Assembly (NCBI RefSeq): GCF_048128805.1 | Contig: NC_136005.1 | Coordinates: forward strand, 10,516,475 to 10,580,474 | Length of the DNA stretch: 64,000 bases | Direction: 5' to 3' | DNA from: Centroberyx gerrardi | Lineage: Eukaryota > Chordata > Actinopteri > Beryciformes > Berycidae | In this document: in pieces, positions 47,901 through 60,109 of the stretch | Numbering within the stretch: the first letter of the stretch is position 1 | Layout of the letters: each line of letters opens with the position of its first letter | Notes under the pieces: generated by a model | Told to the model about the DNA's origin: nothing | Database searches by the model: none | The model's input: only the letters and a program-made list of their open reading frames with translations | Translations under genes and position numbers: made by a program

Positions 47901-50699
47901 AGGAAAAGGGAGAAAGGCAAGATGAGGAGGAGGGAATGAAAGGGGAGGAAGTTCTCAGTTTCGTTTTTTTTTTTTCTTCTCTCTGTATAACAGAGCTGGA
48001 AAAGATTCACTCTTTAAAGAAAATACTATCTTTCCTCGAGGAAATAGTTTGCTTTGTCTAAGTCAAGAGAATGCCTTTGAATTGGTTATCTGAGCGGTGT
48101 ACCTGCCTGTCACGTGCGGCACGAGAGCTGGTGAGATTGGGAAGGGACTCACTTTTAGAGGAAGCTACAGTCGACTGCAGGGTTTGAACGACGATTGTAA
48201 TATTGGTGCCAATCAAGCTAGATCACACGGTGAGCACAGCTCTCCCGGTAGAGCGGGTTAGATAATTGAAGAAATCAGTTAAACTCGTCATCTGACAGAA
48301 ACACTCCCCTTCAGATAATACAAGAATGTGCTTTTTTTGCATTTGCTCAGTCAGCAGCCCAGCCACCCCTGCTGGCATGAATGACGTTTGTAACACCTGG
48401 AACTGGGAGGAGGAGGAGAGAAGAAGAAATGGAAAACAAGTAAAGAAAAGAACAGTAGGAGCCTACAGGGAAGGAGGAGGACCTCTTCATCAGTATCTCT
48501 CTCTCTGGAGCTCCGTCTCGGGAGCTCAGTCTGGGTCCGGGGTACAGGAAATCTCTGGTGCTCTCCCCCACTGTGGCTAGGATCTCACCCTCTGAAACCA
48601 CAAATAGACACGCCCAGGGGGAGACACACACAGACACACACAAACAAAGTTGAGATTCTATTTTTGCAATGTTTAGACTGGATAAAGTAGGAGCAGAACG
48701 TGCCCATATGGCATCATCAGAAAGCATACCTGGAGGCACCAGCTGAATCAGCTCAAAAGATGTGGTGTCAGCTAAGAGGGGCGAAAGCACAAATACACTG
48801 TGAGCTAATGATCAGTATCACAACTAATAGCCTATAAGCTTACATAGCAAATGATTCAGGGCTAAGTGATGAGGAAGCAAATCCCAGGAGGCCATTTACC
48901 ATCTAGCAGGTCAGCCACGTCAGCAGGGTCAACCACGCCTGGGAAAGTCTGGTAAAGCAGACAGAGTACAGACAAAGCAAATCAATGCGTATAACAAGAT
49001 GAGACACACAGGCTGGTTTCTGATTCCTCCACTCTCTATGTGTGTTACATTACTCAGGGAAAGGAAGTCCCTTTCCACCGGGAACGTTGCCGGTTTGAAC
49101 CCTCGGACTTGGGCCGATGGAATTAGTAGAATTCTCCCCTCCCTCCACAGCGATTAGGGATGGGACTGTATATCAAAATCCAATATATCGCAATACAAAA
49201 ATGTGACAACACGCACTGTGGGGCAGAAAAATGAATTGCAATATTATCTACATTTTACTCTGCTGTAGTAATCACAAATGAGACCGCTTGCCCATCACAA
49301 TTTCACAAGCTCTCCACTGAAATTATATTTTTGCACTTTGTAATGGCATTTTTAAATTGTTATATTGTATATATGCTAGCAAGCCAATGCCATTGCTAGA
49401 AAGATTTGTGACTCAGAAATAAACATAATTCTGCACAGTCATACTTTGTTGTCATTGAACTTTTATTTATTACATCATATAATAGTTGCATCAAATCGTG
49501 AACCCCATATCGCCTTACGAATCGTATTGTAAGATAAGCATATCGTCCCATCCAGCTACAGCTACTACTGTTAAAGTACGCTTGAGTGGCACAAACACCC
49601 AGTTGCTCTCATGGAGTTTCTCAGCAGGCAATAGTAGAAGACTGTGGTTATATACAGGGCAGCTCCCGCGTGTAAATGTGTGAACAAGTATGCCGGTATA
49701 TAAGGCATAAACTCATGCATAGGTGTTAAAACAGACAGTATTATATAGAAAAGAGACACAGGGATGGGGAATATTCTTGAATTTTAATCTCTTGTAGGAA
49801 AAAGTAGGAAGAATAGGTGTTGGCAGGAGGCAACTTGAGGACTGGGGTGTGAGGGGAAGGCAACTCCTTGTTAAGACAAAGTGTGATATGCATCTAGTGG
49901 GCAAAAAATATGTTCTTTGCTCTCCCACCATCTTGCTTGTTAAATGTGAACAAAAGGACCACAGGGTGATCATGGCCAGGGAGGCGGCACATAATTCTGT
50001 GATACATGGTTGTTATTCTCACCTTGGCAAAGACCATTTTGTGGCGGAAGAGCAGAGGGAAGGCAGGAGGCACGCAGCGAGTCTTCCTGTACTGACCCAT
50101 GATGCACACAGAGAGGTAGACGTCCTGCTGCTGGGCCAGCAGCACTCCTGGACAGGTGATCTGCACACAGACAGTACTGTGATTGTGTCTTTGTTTTTAG
50201 TTTTTTGTAGGTGGAATATTTTATAAGCTCCTTGGGATTTCTGCCTAACTTAAAAGCTGTGGCTACATTTTCTCTTCCCTTCTGTATATCATCATTTTAT
50301 AACGGTACGCAGAAACTAGTGCAGAAAGCTCAATATATGCATAATATTCCAGGATGTTTAGCAATACGCATTTCTGGTAAGTAGTTAGCTATCCAACATT
50401 TAATGTAGGATTTCTGCATGCACAGGTGTAGATATATTACTAGAAACCAATAAAAAGCACTTCATTAGGGATAACTGTTAAGTTAGGAAAAGTTTGCTAT
50501 ACGGGTAGCTAAAGTTTTGGGGAGGAAGATGCAAGCTTGCTAGCAAACCAACAGATTAATTTCTCAATTTTCTGTATCAAAGTAAACAGCAGCGTAATGA
50601 CGCACTTACAGCCTGTATGTCCAAGTGTACGGTACATTTCAGAGATTTCTGATGCACTCTAGAGCAGGAAAGCGTCTTCTTCTTCTTCACAGGAGCCAT
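37203..50699 (-). CDS. spata6: Spermatogenesis-associated protein 6
   Basis: Minus-strand exons: 50699-50610, 50160-50023, 48948-48900, 48771-48730, 48591-48467, 47517-47437, 44781-44313, 42495-42428, 41721-41681, 40820-40675, 37341-37203. Exons 1-7 join in phase, as do 8-11. Exon 7 ends with one spare base while exon 8 needs two, so a small exon in 42.5-44.3 kb is probably missing. The N-terminal domain is clear: [36 protein letters not shown] and [10 protein letters not shown]. Exon 7 carries the SPATA6 signature [19 protein letters not shown] and exon 11 [13 protein letters not shown]. In mouse it builds the sperm connecting piece and head-tail junction. The inferred stop in exon 11 omits the C-terminal ~90 residues of mammalian SPATA6; a GTGACC at 37239-37244 could be a weak donor to an unseen exon. 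An in-frame ATG at 50708 would add MGG. Confidence 0.9.
37425..37905. repeat. Dispersed repeat in spata6 exon 10-11 intron
   Basis: TTTATTTGTATAGCATATTT, CAGCTCAAAGTGCTTTACAT and ATGTTTTTAGCAGTCGCTTG in succession. These are phrases of a repeat type frequent in teleost introns. No coding frame. Family not assigned. Confidence 0.45.
39655..39975. repeat. Degenerate SINE-like dispersed repeat
   Basis: TTTTTTGGGCATTTTCGCCT at the left, an AGAGAGAGA purine stretch, then GGGGGTCAAGTGCCTGACTC and GGGGGTTAAGTGCCTTGCCT. The last two are a recurring motif of fish short interspersed repeats, here present twice in direct orientation about 40 bp apart. Confidence 0.45.
40951..41360. repeat. Non-autonomous dispersed repeat rich in AAGTAC words
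   Basis: Begins GTGGAAAGTAACAAAGTACA and contains TTTACTCAAGTACTGTATTT, CCTTTACTCCACTACATTTC and, towards the right, TACTTAAGTACATTTTACTG. This is a well-known kind of teleost DNA repeat, recognised from memory. No transposase. It starts about 130 bp from spata6 exon 10. Confidence 0.6.
44791..44962. repeat. (GA)n/(GGGA)n purine tract, ~170 bp
   Basis: Almost pure GA on the plus strand. On the spata6 strand it is a CT tract that runs to within ten bases of the exon 7 acceptor, so it forms an exceptionally long polypyrimidine stretch. Confidence 0.95.
49040..49110. repeat. Possible SINE fragment
   Basis: CCGGTTTGAACCC (49090-49102) matches a tRNA-type B box, preceded by short similarity to fish SINE heads. 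No convincing A box. Low certainty. Confidence 0.3.
49156..49553. mobile_element. hAT-like non-autonomous element, ~400 bp
   Basis: Left end AGGGATGGGACTGTATATC and right end GCATATCGTCCCATCC are inverted (GGATGGGAC and GTCCCATCC). Inside are AATATATCGCAATAC and TCGTATTGTAAGATAAGC. End words of this type are common in teleost genomes. Flanking 8-mers do not match, so the target duplication is not confirmed. Confidence 0.6.
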
Positions 50700-51626
50700 T
50701 CCTCCCATCTTCAAACTTCGTTGTCATAGCAAACAGGAAGACAGTCAGACAGAGCGGATGTCGAGTCATGTGACCAGGAAGTAGCCAATCAAAACGCGGG
50801 AGCCCCCTGCTGCTCGCCCCGCACCCTCCTCCCTCTCTCTCGAACGCACGCGCGCGCACACACACACACACACTTGAGAATAAAGTAGAAAACTGGTATA
50901 AGATTCAGCAATTTATTTCATTCCACGTTGTATCAAAGTGCCCTGAAATCCACAAAGCCATTCTCAGTTACAACATTCACATATTCATTCAAACGGCGTA
51001 TTCTCAATAAATAAAATGAATGGAGCTACAAATGTAAACTAACAGTGATAACACCTGGACACACTGTATCAAAATGTTCTTTATACAAGTTTCTTTTATA
51101 TAAGCCATATTTAAGCTTCAATCTCAATTATTGCTATAAGAGAGACAGGTACAATATAATGTTAATAATAATGGCAAATAATAGCATAATACCAACAGAG
51201 AGAATAATACCAACAGAGTCATGACAATAAGTTAATAACAGCCAAGACGCATGCATTTATTTACAACTATATAAACAAGTCAATCTCCATCTAAGTACAA
51301 GGCAGTATGCAGGCTACTGTAGGACTGAAGAAGCACATCTCGGTGAAAACAAAAAAAGAGCTGTTGAACGAAGGCCTCAAAACGGAGCTTAGATGGTTAG
51401 TGACTCTGCCTGCCCTTGACATTCAATTTTATACATTTTATTGCCACTAAACAATAACATTGGACCAACTTGGTCGGATTATAGTCCTGTGAGTACCAGT
51501 CATTCCTCTGTTATAAGTCTGTGAAATGTGAAAATAAGTCTTTATAGCCGGGGAGATGTGGGGCTTCTAAAGGCAATGAAGTGTGAAGGATCCTCCTGTT
51601 ACGGCGCTCTGCATTTTATACATGTT

Positions 51627-51659
<33 letters not shown>
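50700..51659. promoter_or_regulatory. spata6 promoter/5' UTR and agbl4 3' UTR interval
   Basis: About 960 bp separate the agbl4 stop from the spata6 start on the same strand, so this must hold the agbl4 3' UTR and the spata6 promoter. Near the start codon is a GC-rich stretch with (GC)n and (CA)n (50846-50872). An ATG about 20 bp upstream of the spata6 start, in another frame, begins a 22-codon frame that overlaps the start and could act as an upstream open frame if transcribed. No TATA box was seen. Confidence 0.4.

Positions 51660-51661
<2 letters not shown>
51627..51661. repeat. (GTCT)n microsatellite abutting the agbl4 stop codon
   Basis: About nine tetranucleotide units on the plus strand. 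On the agbl4 strand the coding end reads CAC TAG directly followed by (ACAG)n, so the stop codon sits at the edge of the repeat. Confidence 0.95.
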
Positions 51662-51662
<1 letters not shown>

Positions 51663-53876
51663 GTGTCTGACGCCGTGGCTCTTCTTCTCCCTCTCCCTGT
51701 CCGCCGTCTCTCTGTCAGCCCCGTTGCCCTTTGCGTTACCGCTGCCTGTCTGGGACGACACCTCAGAACTGGTGACAGACAAACATTATTATTTAGATGA
51801 TCAAACTGTAACACAATCTTCAGCAAACAACAAGAGAAAAGAAAGTCAATTAATAGCATTAAACTGAAAATACAGTATATCACATTTGGGTTTAATATAA
51901 TGTAATATTTACTTATGGCGTCATTTGTCAAATATGATTCCTTAACTCCTTTCTACCTTTGAATGTGAGTTGGTCTGTTGTCCTTGATGAGGTTGTTGAG
52001 TTTGTAGTAATCCAGGAAGGTTCGAGCCACGTTCCTGCCCAGCTTCATGTCTGAGGACGGGGAGTTAAAGCTCATTGTCTTGTCTGGATGAGCTACAGGA
52101 CGATAACGTCTCCTGGACTGAGTCAAAAAATATAGCAAAGCAAACTAAAGCATCCAACACTTGTCTGAGACCTAGGATGAGCGTTTACACTTCAGAGACA
52201 GTTAAGAGATTTAGAATTTTCTCTGTGATGTATATTCACATGACACATACAAACCACTAAATCTCCACCTGGATGCCGGACACGTATGAAATGAACTGAT
52301 ACAAAAAGGCCTTAAGATATCCGCTCTGTCATCGCCGGCGCGGTGCAGTAAATAACTAGGAACCAGCGGCTGGAGAAATGGGCAGTGTAAATCCTCAAGG
52401 TACAACGCACTGTGTTCTGCACTAAGTGAGGCTAAATCAACTGCATTTCAGTCTCGTCAGCCAAATACATGATGCTGGCATGAATCACACAGTAGCAATT
52501 ACTTACTGCTGAGGCCTTATTTAAATTCACAGGTGAATGCACACATCATCCCCTCGCCCATTCCCCCCTCACTACATTAGGGGCAATATCAATAACTCCA
52601 CCACTTTTATAGAAGAGTTGAGCCTCTATGAGTGCTGTTGCTATGCCTGTGATCATTAGGCCACCAGGGCAAGTAATGATGACAATCTGGTTCAGATAAT
52701 GAAGAAGTGGAGAACCACAGAATACCAACAATGTTCCCAATCACCATGACTGAGGATTTAGCAAATACAGATAAAGAGGAACAATGTCACTAAGTAGAAG
52801 TGAAATTCATCTAGTCGCTGAGGCACGAGTCGAATGACAAACACCCATCTGTATCCATCTGCCATCCATCTATCCTCCCACCTAAACATCCATCCATCCC
52901 TATTCCATCACAAAAAACATAGTGGTTTCCCTGTTCCGGGGCATTGATGTTTAGAGAAGCTAGCGCCATTCTTCACCAGGCTAAAGCCAATGATGGAGCA
53001 ACACAGAGACATAATCTGTCACTTTCCCCTGTCATTACCTTGTTGATACTCAGATACAGCCTGTCACCCGCTGGACTGTCTGTCTGTCACAGCGCTGTGA
53101 TTGAAACAACTGGCCTACAGAGGAAGGAAAAAAAACGAAAACAAGACGGTGATTCAGTCGTTTTTTATTTTTTTCCAATTTCTTCCGATGATCAAAAAAT
53201 GACCTGCGCCACATAAATCCTGGTTGCTATAAAGGTGAAAAGCTATTGTCCAAAGCCGTTAACTTTTAAACCATCCATCCTTGGTTGGAATGGGCTGTCT
53301 GGGTGTAGACTTCGGCCTCTGTAGTTTGTCACGACCCCAACAACAACAACAACAACAACACACACACACACACACACACACACAGGGGTATTGCCTCTAA
53401 GTTAGGCCTGTGAATATGCGAGCAAGCCCCTCTGTTGCCAGTCTGTCACCTTGGCCTGTGAGAGTGTGTTTTTGCGTGTGTGTTCAAGTGTCTCTATGGG
53501 TCTTCATTCTTCACCCAGCAGGCTGATGGCAACTCTCTCCACACGACTCCAGAGTCTATGTTTACACCCCATCTGGCTGTTTGTCTGCAACTCCTGCATC
53601 GGGCCGGAGTTGCTCTGAGTGTGTGAGTGTGTGTGTGTCTGTGTTTGTGTATGGGCCGCACAGTCTGCTTCATTAGACTGTTTGCTGATAATATTGATTA
53701 GGCCAAGATGAAGCCACAGATGAAGGCTATGTGGGTCTGTATGTTGTCTTTATGCTTCTATTCATGCGTAATGTTAGTCCTAACAACTGCATTAGGTTAA
53801 ATGAAGGATATACAGTATTACTAGTAGTTTTATTAAAGAGCTGGCCCACACTGACTGACTCACAAACATGCACGAA

Positions 53877-53909
<33 letters not shown>

Positions 53910-55953
53910 CCTCTCCTTCTACCCTTGGCGTCTTCGTTCTGACCTCAGGAAAAGTTTTTTGGTGTTTTCCTCTTTCTCTTTGATCAACAGAGCGCGGTGC
54001 CAGCCCTGAGCTCTTTGGCCAGGCACGCTCGGTGACAGAAATAGCTCCCGGACCCCACCGTGCGCAGATGGCCTCTCAGCTTGGCTTGTCACGACTCACC
54101 GTCTATTACAGGAAGTTTTGTGATGGACGGGCGGCTTCTGAAGGAGAACTTCATCCGTGGGACGAACGGTCGGAGACACAGAGGATGCCCTGCCCGGCGC
54201 TTTCTGGCCCGGTGCCAGGGGAAACCATAGGGCCTGGAACAAGGCTGATGTGTGTGTGAGCCAGGGAACAGTCAGAGGGCCGTAGCTTGGATTACGGTGG
54301 TGGGTGGCGGTGGCAAGATGCTGAAAAACATCAGCTGCTTCAGTGCACATCTATCTTGCCGGGAGAGGATAGGCAGCCTGTTCTGAATCACCAGATTGCC
54401 CGGTACTTTGAGAGTCTGATAATATGTTTTACACTGTACCACCAACTTCACTGCATCTCAAAACATTATCATTATCATTGACTTATCATTATCCAGCTCC
54501 AGAGAGGTCATGGGGGCTGTCTGTGCTAGCTGCAGCCTGTCAGCAGCCTGTCTGCCCGTCACTGAGGTGTGTGAGGTGCGCTCTTTACCATCTCGGTACA
54601 CACGCTGGTCTTGTCTAATCAATAGCAGGTCTTTGTCGCGGCTCAAGGGCACGCCAGCATAGGGGCTGATGAGAGATGGGACAAACGAGACAACAGGGGA
54701 ATGGACATCATGATTTGTTTACCACAGCTGTTTACTGTCGACACGGCATTTAGCGGCTTTCACCATCGTGTCCCTTGTGCCCAGTTCTGGCAGACAGACA
54801 GACAAGGTGACGAACAGACAGACAACAAGGCCCCCAATGATAAAATGGACAAGACACGGGGAGAATGTTGTCCAGATCGGATGGGAGTTAACGAGGAGAC
54901 AAGCGAGGGGACATCGGAGCCATCAATATGGCCCGCTGACAGGCCCTGTCACTGCGGTGACACGTAGAGGGCTAATTAGCAATGCTAATTAAGAGGCTGG
55001 TCAACAACAGCAATACAGAAAGGGACATTTTTGTCCCCAATAGAGAGCCACCAAACTCAAAGACCTCACGTCCTTCTGCCCAAAGGGACAAACAGGCTGA
55101 TTCAATTCACTGACAGGAGGAACTGACAAGGAGGCAAGCTCTGGAACTTCTGTAGAAAGAAAAAAGTAGATATAGGAGGCAGCAAAGGCTAGCTCTATGT
55201 AACTGGGTGACCTCTCTATATACTCAGCAGGAATACCAGACTCCATGCTGAGCTACGCTGCTCTGAAAAGAAACAATATAGATACAACTGATGAAAACAG
55301 TTCTGTTCCATTACAAGACATTGTACTAGTTTGCCATTAAAGACAGGCCTTACTTTGTGTAGCCTATATACAATAAAAGCTCAAGAAAGACAAGCACCAT
55401 GAACACAACTTGTTCTAATGGCTGGTACCAAACCAGACCGGCTGAATGATTCTGCACTCGAGCAGCAGTTGTACTGGCACACAACACTGGACTCTACAGG
55501 AATAGATACACACAGCCCATCTGGGTAACTGTGGGATACAGCTACCAGTCTCTCTTAATTTCCATTATCATTACAATGTCATCAATCCTTAAGGTATTCA
55601 TTCTTATAATTTTACAATCTGTTGACAGCAGAGACAGCTGAACATAAAAGGTGACATGAATACAGCCAAGACAGGTTACAAAAAATACGACATAGATGTT
55701 AAGATTTGCACCACAAATGATATGTGGTTTGCATAGGATTATTCAAGTGGGTATTTGTCAGTGTTTCTCAGCTTCTCCATAAATATTAATGGACATACAG
55801 TATAATCACCGTATACAACTACCAGTACAACACACCTGTAGGCGCGCATGTGTATTCGTGCATCGTTGCGTGAGTACTCATGTGAGCACACCTGTTTGTC
55901 TGAGCATAGCTGTAGCATTTGTGCAATCAACTGTGTGTTTGCGTGTGTGTGTA

Positions 55954-56000
<47 letters not shown>

Positions 56001-56288
56001 ACATGTGCGCACCTATCCATTTGTGCATGTCTGTGTGATTTGATGTGTATGATGTGTGGTAGTGGAGCATATTTGCCTCCAGGCTAAATCATTTGCATAC
56101 TTGTCACAGGCTGTCCATTGGGTGTCAGGATCAGTGATGCGTACTATGTTCCATTGGCAGCTCTGGTACTCACACACGCCCCTGACGGAGTCCCGCTGTT
56201 ACGGCGTGGTGTGTCTGGGTGTCACTGCCTTGTCAGACACATATCACACAGATGAAGAGAAAATGTCCGCAAGTGTGTATTTGAGTGT

Positions 56289-56329
<41 letters not shown>

Positions 56330-56806
56330 CATAGAAGTCTTTTATGACTAAAGTCAAAGTCAGTTGCATCGGGCATCAGTCCATGCTGTATCGATGCATC
56401 TCTCAACTAGCTGACATCACACGAGCCTGCTGGCTGATCCAATAGTGTTGGACTAGACACTAGATATGGATCCATGTGAGTGAAAGCCTCTGATGGGGAG
56501 ACCCGGGCTTCAGAGGCCCGTCTCTGGCAGTCTCCACCTCGGAAGGAAAGCAGGGATCAAATGGGGAATAAAATGGGACTGGCCTTCTGTTGGAGTAAGA
56601 ATTTAAAAAAATCTGCACTTGTTCACTGTGACAGAAGAAAAAGGGAACGGCCACCCTTCATACAAATGCAAGAAAAACCGGAGCGAGATCGTCCAATCAA
56701 AGACTACAGGGAAAAGTTAGAGACTGAGTGGCTTTCAGTGAAGTTTTTGAGTAGGGTGAAAAGTCTTCAAAGTCACAGTGAGTGCTCTCTCTTACTCTGT
56801 CTCCCC

Positions 56807-56839
<33 letters not shown>

Positions 56840-57497
56840 CCGTACATCAACTCAAACACGTACACACGCAGTGGAAAGCGTCAAGCTGAGTTTTGAACAA
56901 GGTCCCAGATTCTCTCAACCTTGATCCAGTCCACTCTCAGCCTCTCACCCATAATGGCGCTTTAACTTCACAATCTGGACCGGAAGGCCCATCAAAAAGA
57001 TGCAGTTGGACTATGAAAATAGAACAACCTGGAGAAAAATAGCAGCCCAGAATGTTTAATAACTTGGAGGTGAGATGTCATGGAGACTTGAATTTACTTT
57101 GTTGCAGCAAACTTTATATATGTAAGCACACAGTCAGAGAGAAGTGGGAGTGGGAATGTGCACACAAAAGTGCAGAACACACACACACACACACATAGGT
57201 GTTAAATGATTAGAGGACAGAGAGAAGACACAGACAGGATAGAGGTTGTTCCAGCTGTTTCAGAGAAGAGGATTCTCAGCTTGACTAGATGATATAATGA
57301 GCCTTTATGTTCTGGGTGATGAGATGAAAGAGGGGGAAAGGACATAATAGAGGAGAGGAGAGGAGTGGAGAAGAGGAGGAGAGGAGAGGAGAGGAGAGGA
57401 GGAGAGGAGAGGAGAGGAGGAGAGGACAGAACAGGACAGGAGAGGAGAGGAGAGGAGAGGAGACGGTAGAACAGGAATGGAAAACAAGGGAGAGGAG

Positions 57498-57536
<39 letters not shown>

Positions 57537-58008
57537 TGCATTACACCCTTTTCTGAGCCCCTCCACACTGTGACAAAAGACTAGGCTGTGAGAAAGGTTA
57601 AGATTTCAATTTTGGTGGCTAGAAGTCACAGCAGTGGAGAGTCAGGAGAGAGGAGAGGGTAGGGGAGGTTTGTGTGTGTGTGTGTGTGTGTGTGTGGGGG
57701 GGTGGGTGGGTGGGGGTGGGGGTGGATTCAGGGGCCCAGGTTATTATTTATTTGTCATGTATTAGTTTAGGGTGCTGTGTGTGTGTATGTGTGCGTGTGT
57801 GTAGGTGTGTGTGTGTGTGCGTCAGGTGGGAAAGGTGGGGGCGTTGAGATGCTAAAGGTCTCTGTTGATGATTTGCACGCTCCATCGAGCCGACTACTGG
57901 GGCGTAAAAAGCGACATGGTCGGTTCCTTCAACCTGCCTGACCCCAATCTCCACTCTACACTGGGTCCCCATGCTGCCTGCCCACCCTGTGGACCCCCCC
58001 CTCCCCCC

Positions 58009-58042
<34 letters not shown>

Positions 58043-58213
58043 TGCACACATACACACACACACACACACACACTTTCCACAAAAACAAAAAGAAGGTCAA
58101 GCAAGTCCTCCCACCAGAGCAGAGTTCTGTACCGATTTCACCTTCAGAAGAAACGTCCCCCCTGTACAGAGACACTGTGACTCAAACCCTTGGTCATACG
58201 GACACACACACAT

Positions 58214-58286
<73 letters not shown>

Positions 58287-59835
58287 AAGCGCAGAAGAAG
58301 AGAGAAACCTGACTTCTCCTATCTTATCTGGCCTCTCAACCCTGTGCCACGAACTCAAACGTAAACACTGGGCGGAATGTGTTATGTGTCGTTTGTTTAG
58401 CATAGCGGCCAGACAGCCGTCTCCTCAGTGTAAGGCTATCTGTTTGTTTGCGGCTGTGGTGTGCATGCTGTGTGCATGCATATGCCTGCATTTCCATTTG
58501 CAACGCACAACTCTTGTGATGTATAGAAGCGAAGACTTGACATGTCTCTGTGAGAAGAAATGAAGTGATGAGAGGGTGGAGGAGAGAAGACAACATGGGT
58601 TATGATTGTATTCTCTGTCTTTCACACACACACACAGCATACACCACACTCTAATATATACATCAATTTGTTTATGTCCTTCTTTTATTTTGTCTAACAG
58701 TGAAAAATAAAAAGAGGGAATTCCTGACAAAAGGCCTCATTGTTCACAGAATACACAGAAGATAAATATACACATTTGTTTGTGGCTATATCACTTCCTT
58801 CAACACTGTATTCTAAAACGTGACCATGAAGATTTCCTTTCAGTGCTCAATGTGTAGGTTTGGACTGACTGTCACTAACTTTCAAGTGAGTATGCATCGA
58901 GCATAGCCACATCTGTGGAAGGCAGACGGTGCCGGCTCTCGGCACTAGAGGGCACTAGGGCTGCGTCTGTAACCACCCTCCCCTCAACCTGAGGAATATG
59001 TGTACAGGAGTACGTACTTTTCATATGTAGGGTTCTTATCTGTCTCTCGAAATCTCTCTTCCTCCCTCTCCTCACTCACTCTATCGGTAGGATCAGAGCG
59101 GCATCGGCCAGCTCTCAGGAGCTCTTCAGCCCTGAGAAGGTCAGCTGAAGGAAAACTTCTCCCCATCTGGCTCTGTTAAGGCACCTGTGACCTTGAGTTC
59201 CTGTGTGGAGTGTGTCTGCGTGTGCGTGTGTGTGTGTGCATGTGTGCATGTGTGCATGTGTGCATGTGTGCAGTCAACAGAATCGTTTTGTTCCATTGTT
59301 CCATTGTTTATGGCAATAAAAGCCTCACATGTGCGCACACAGCGCTGCACGCACCAACACGCCCCTTTCTCCTCTCTCCTTTGTAAATGGAATCAATGGA
59401 TGCAGCTATCACATCCCTATTCTGTCACTGCGCATCTGTCAGAACAAGGAGCGACAAAAGAGCAACATGGTTCTCTAGTGGCTACGCATGACCTGAGACA
59501 TCTCCACACACACACACACACACACACACGCACGCATGCCACACAAATGCTAAAATAATGACTCCTCCAATGATTAGGAGATCGATAGGCCAGTGACTTG
59601 GCTGGAGCTTCAATGAGAGGTAGTTATTGCAGGGACAGCATGTGTGTGCGTGTGTGTGTGTGTGTGTATGTGCACATGTGTGTGTGTGTGTGTGTCTGTG
59701 TGTGTGTGTGAAATAAAAAAGAGAGAGGAGAAAATGAGAGAGACTCAGATAGACACTGGGTACACAATGGAACATTATTGCCGTTCTCCACACTCATTAC
59801 TGAACCTTATCTGTTGCCTGGACACACACACACAT

Positions 59836-59874
<39 letters not shown>

Positions 59875-60067
59875 CCCACAGGTCACACAGGTGTTGAAGG
59901 ATACATGTCTCCTCAGTGTAGGGCACAGGAGCGGTGCTGCCAGCCGTCATGTAGCTGTAGAAGGACACCTCCAGGGTGTAGCAGTAGGACGTGTCGTCAA
60001 GGAGACCGCCAAGGAAGCGTCTGCCGGTGCCGGCCTTCACCACGTCCCGGTTGAAGGACGTGTTGGA
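51660..60067 (-). CDS. agbl4: Cytosolic carboxypeptidase 6 (AGBL4), 3' part
   Basis: Minus-strand exons 60067-59905, 52050-51957 and 51768-51660 join in frame (phases 1 and 2). The upstream exons lie right of the window. The first exon here encodes NTSFNRDVVKAGTGRRFLGG and SYCYTLEVSFYSY; the Glu in TLEVSF corresponds to the general-base catalytic glutamate of M14 carboxypeptidases, and KAGTGRR is a conserved CCP motif. The second encodes MKLGRNVARTFLDYYKLN, nearly identical to mammalian CCP6. The third is a divergent, hydrophilic tail of about 36 residues ending SHGVRH. CCP6 removes polyglutamate side chains from tubulin and other proteins in the cytosol. Zinc ligands lie in unseen upstream exons. 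The last acceptor is the CAG at 51769-51771; the nearer GAG alternative gives a poor frame. The neighbour spata6 lies in the same order and strand as in human. Confidence 0.95.
57346..57465. repeat. (GGAGA)n polypurine tract
   Basis: About 120 bp of GGAGA and GAGGAG units on the plus strand with few interruptions, capable in principle of triplex formation. Confidence 0.9.
57498..58285. repeat. Cluster of CA/GT microsatellites
   Basis: CA at 57503-57531, GT at 57670-57700 followed by a GGGTGG run, GT at 57775-57820, CA at 58014-58073 and CA at 58201-58284. Orientation alternates: the GT blocks lie between CA blocks, so complementary tracts lie within a few hundred bases of each other. Confidence 0.9.
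59218..59271. repeat. (TGTGTGCA)n octamer repeat
   Basis: Four to five units of GTGTGCAT after a GT run; a derived higher-order form of the dinucleotide repeat. Confidence 0.85.
59641..59872. repeat. GT tract (59641-59711) and CA tract (59821-59872) next to an agbl4 exon
   Basis: The CA tract ends about 30 bp from the exon at 59905-60067, on the donor side. On the transcribed strand this places a long GT-rich run just inside the intron. Confidence 0.9.
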
Positions 60068-60109
60068 CTATAGAGGAGTACACAGAAAAACATCCACATG
60101 TGAGGCATC

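Larger units (their letters stand above)
52051..59904. other. agbl4 intron, microsatellite-rich
   Basis: A 7.9-kb intron with no supported gene. It holds (CAA)n(CA)n at 53339-53384, (CA)n at 53879-53906, (GT)n at 55941-56000 and 56292-56326, (CA)n at 56807-56837, a GGAGA purine tract at 57346-57465, and many more CA/GT runs between 57.5 and 59.9 kb. All Cys-Val or Thr-His open frames here are repeat artefacts. Confidence 0.7.

Noticed and set aside
51627-51661. Regular short repeats as a possible CRISPR array
   Set aside because: Tetranucleotide tandem repeat without spacers; eukaryotic genome.
57749-58403. Several Cys-Val and Thr-His open frames on both strands
   Set aside because: Direct translations of CA/GT microsatellites.
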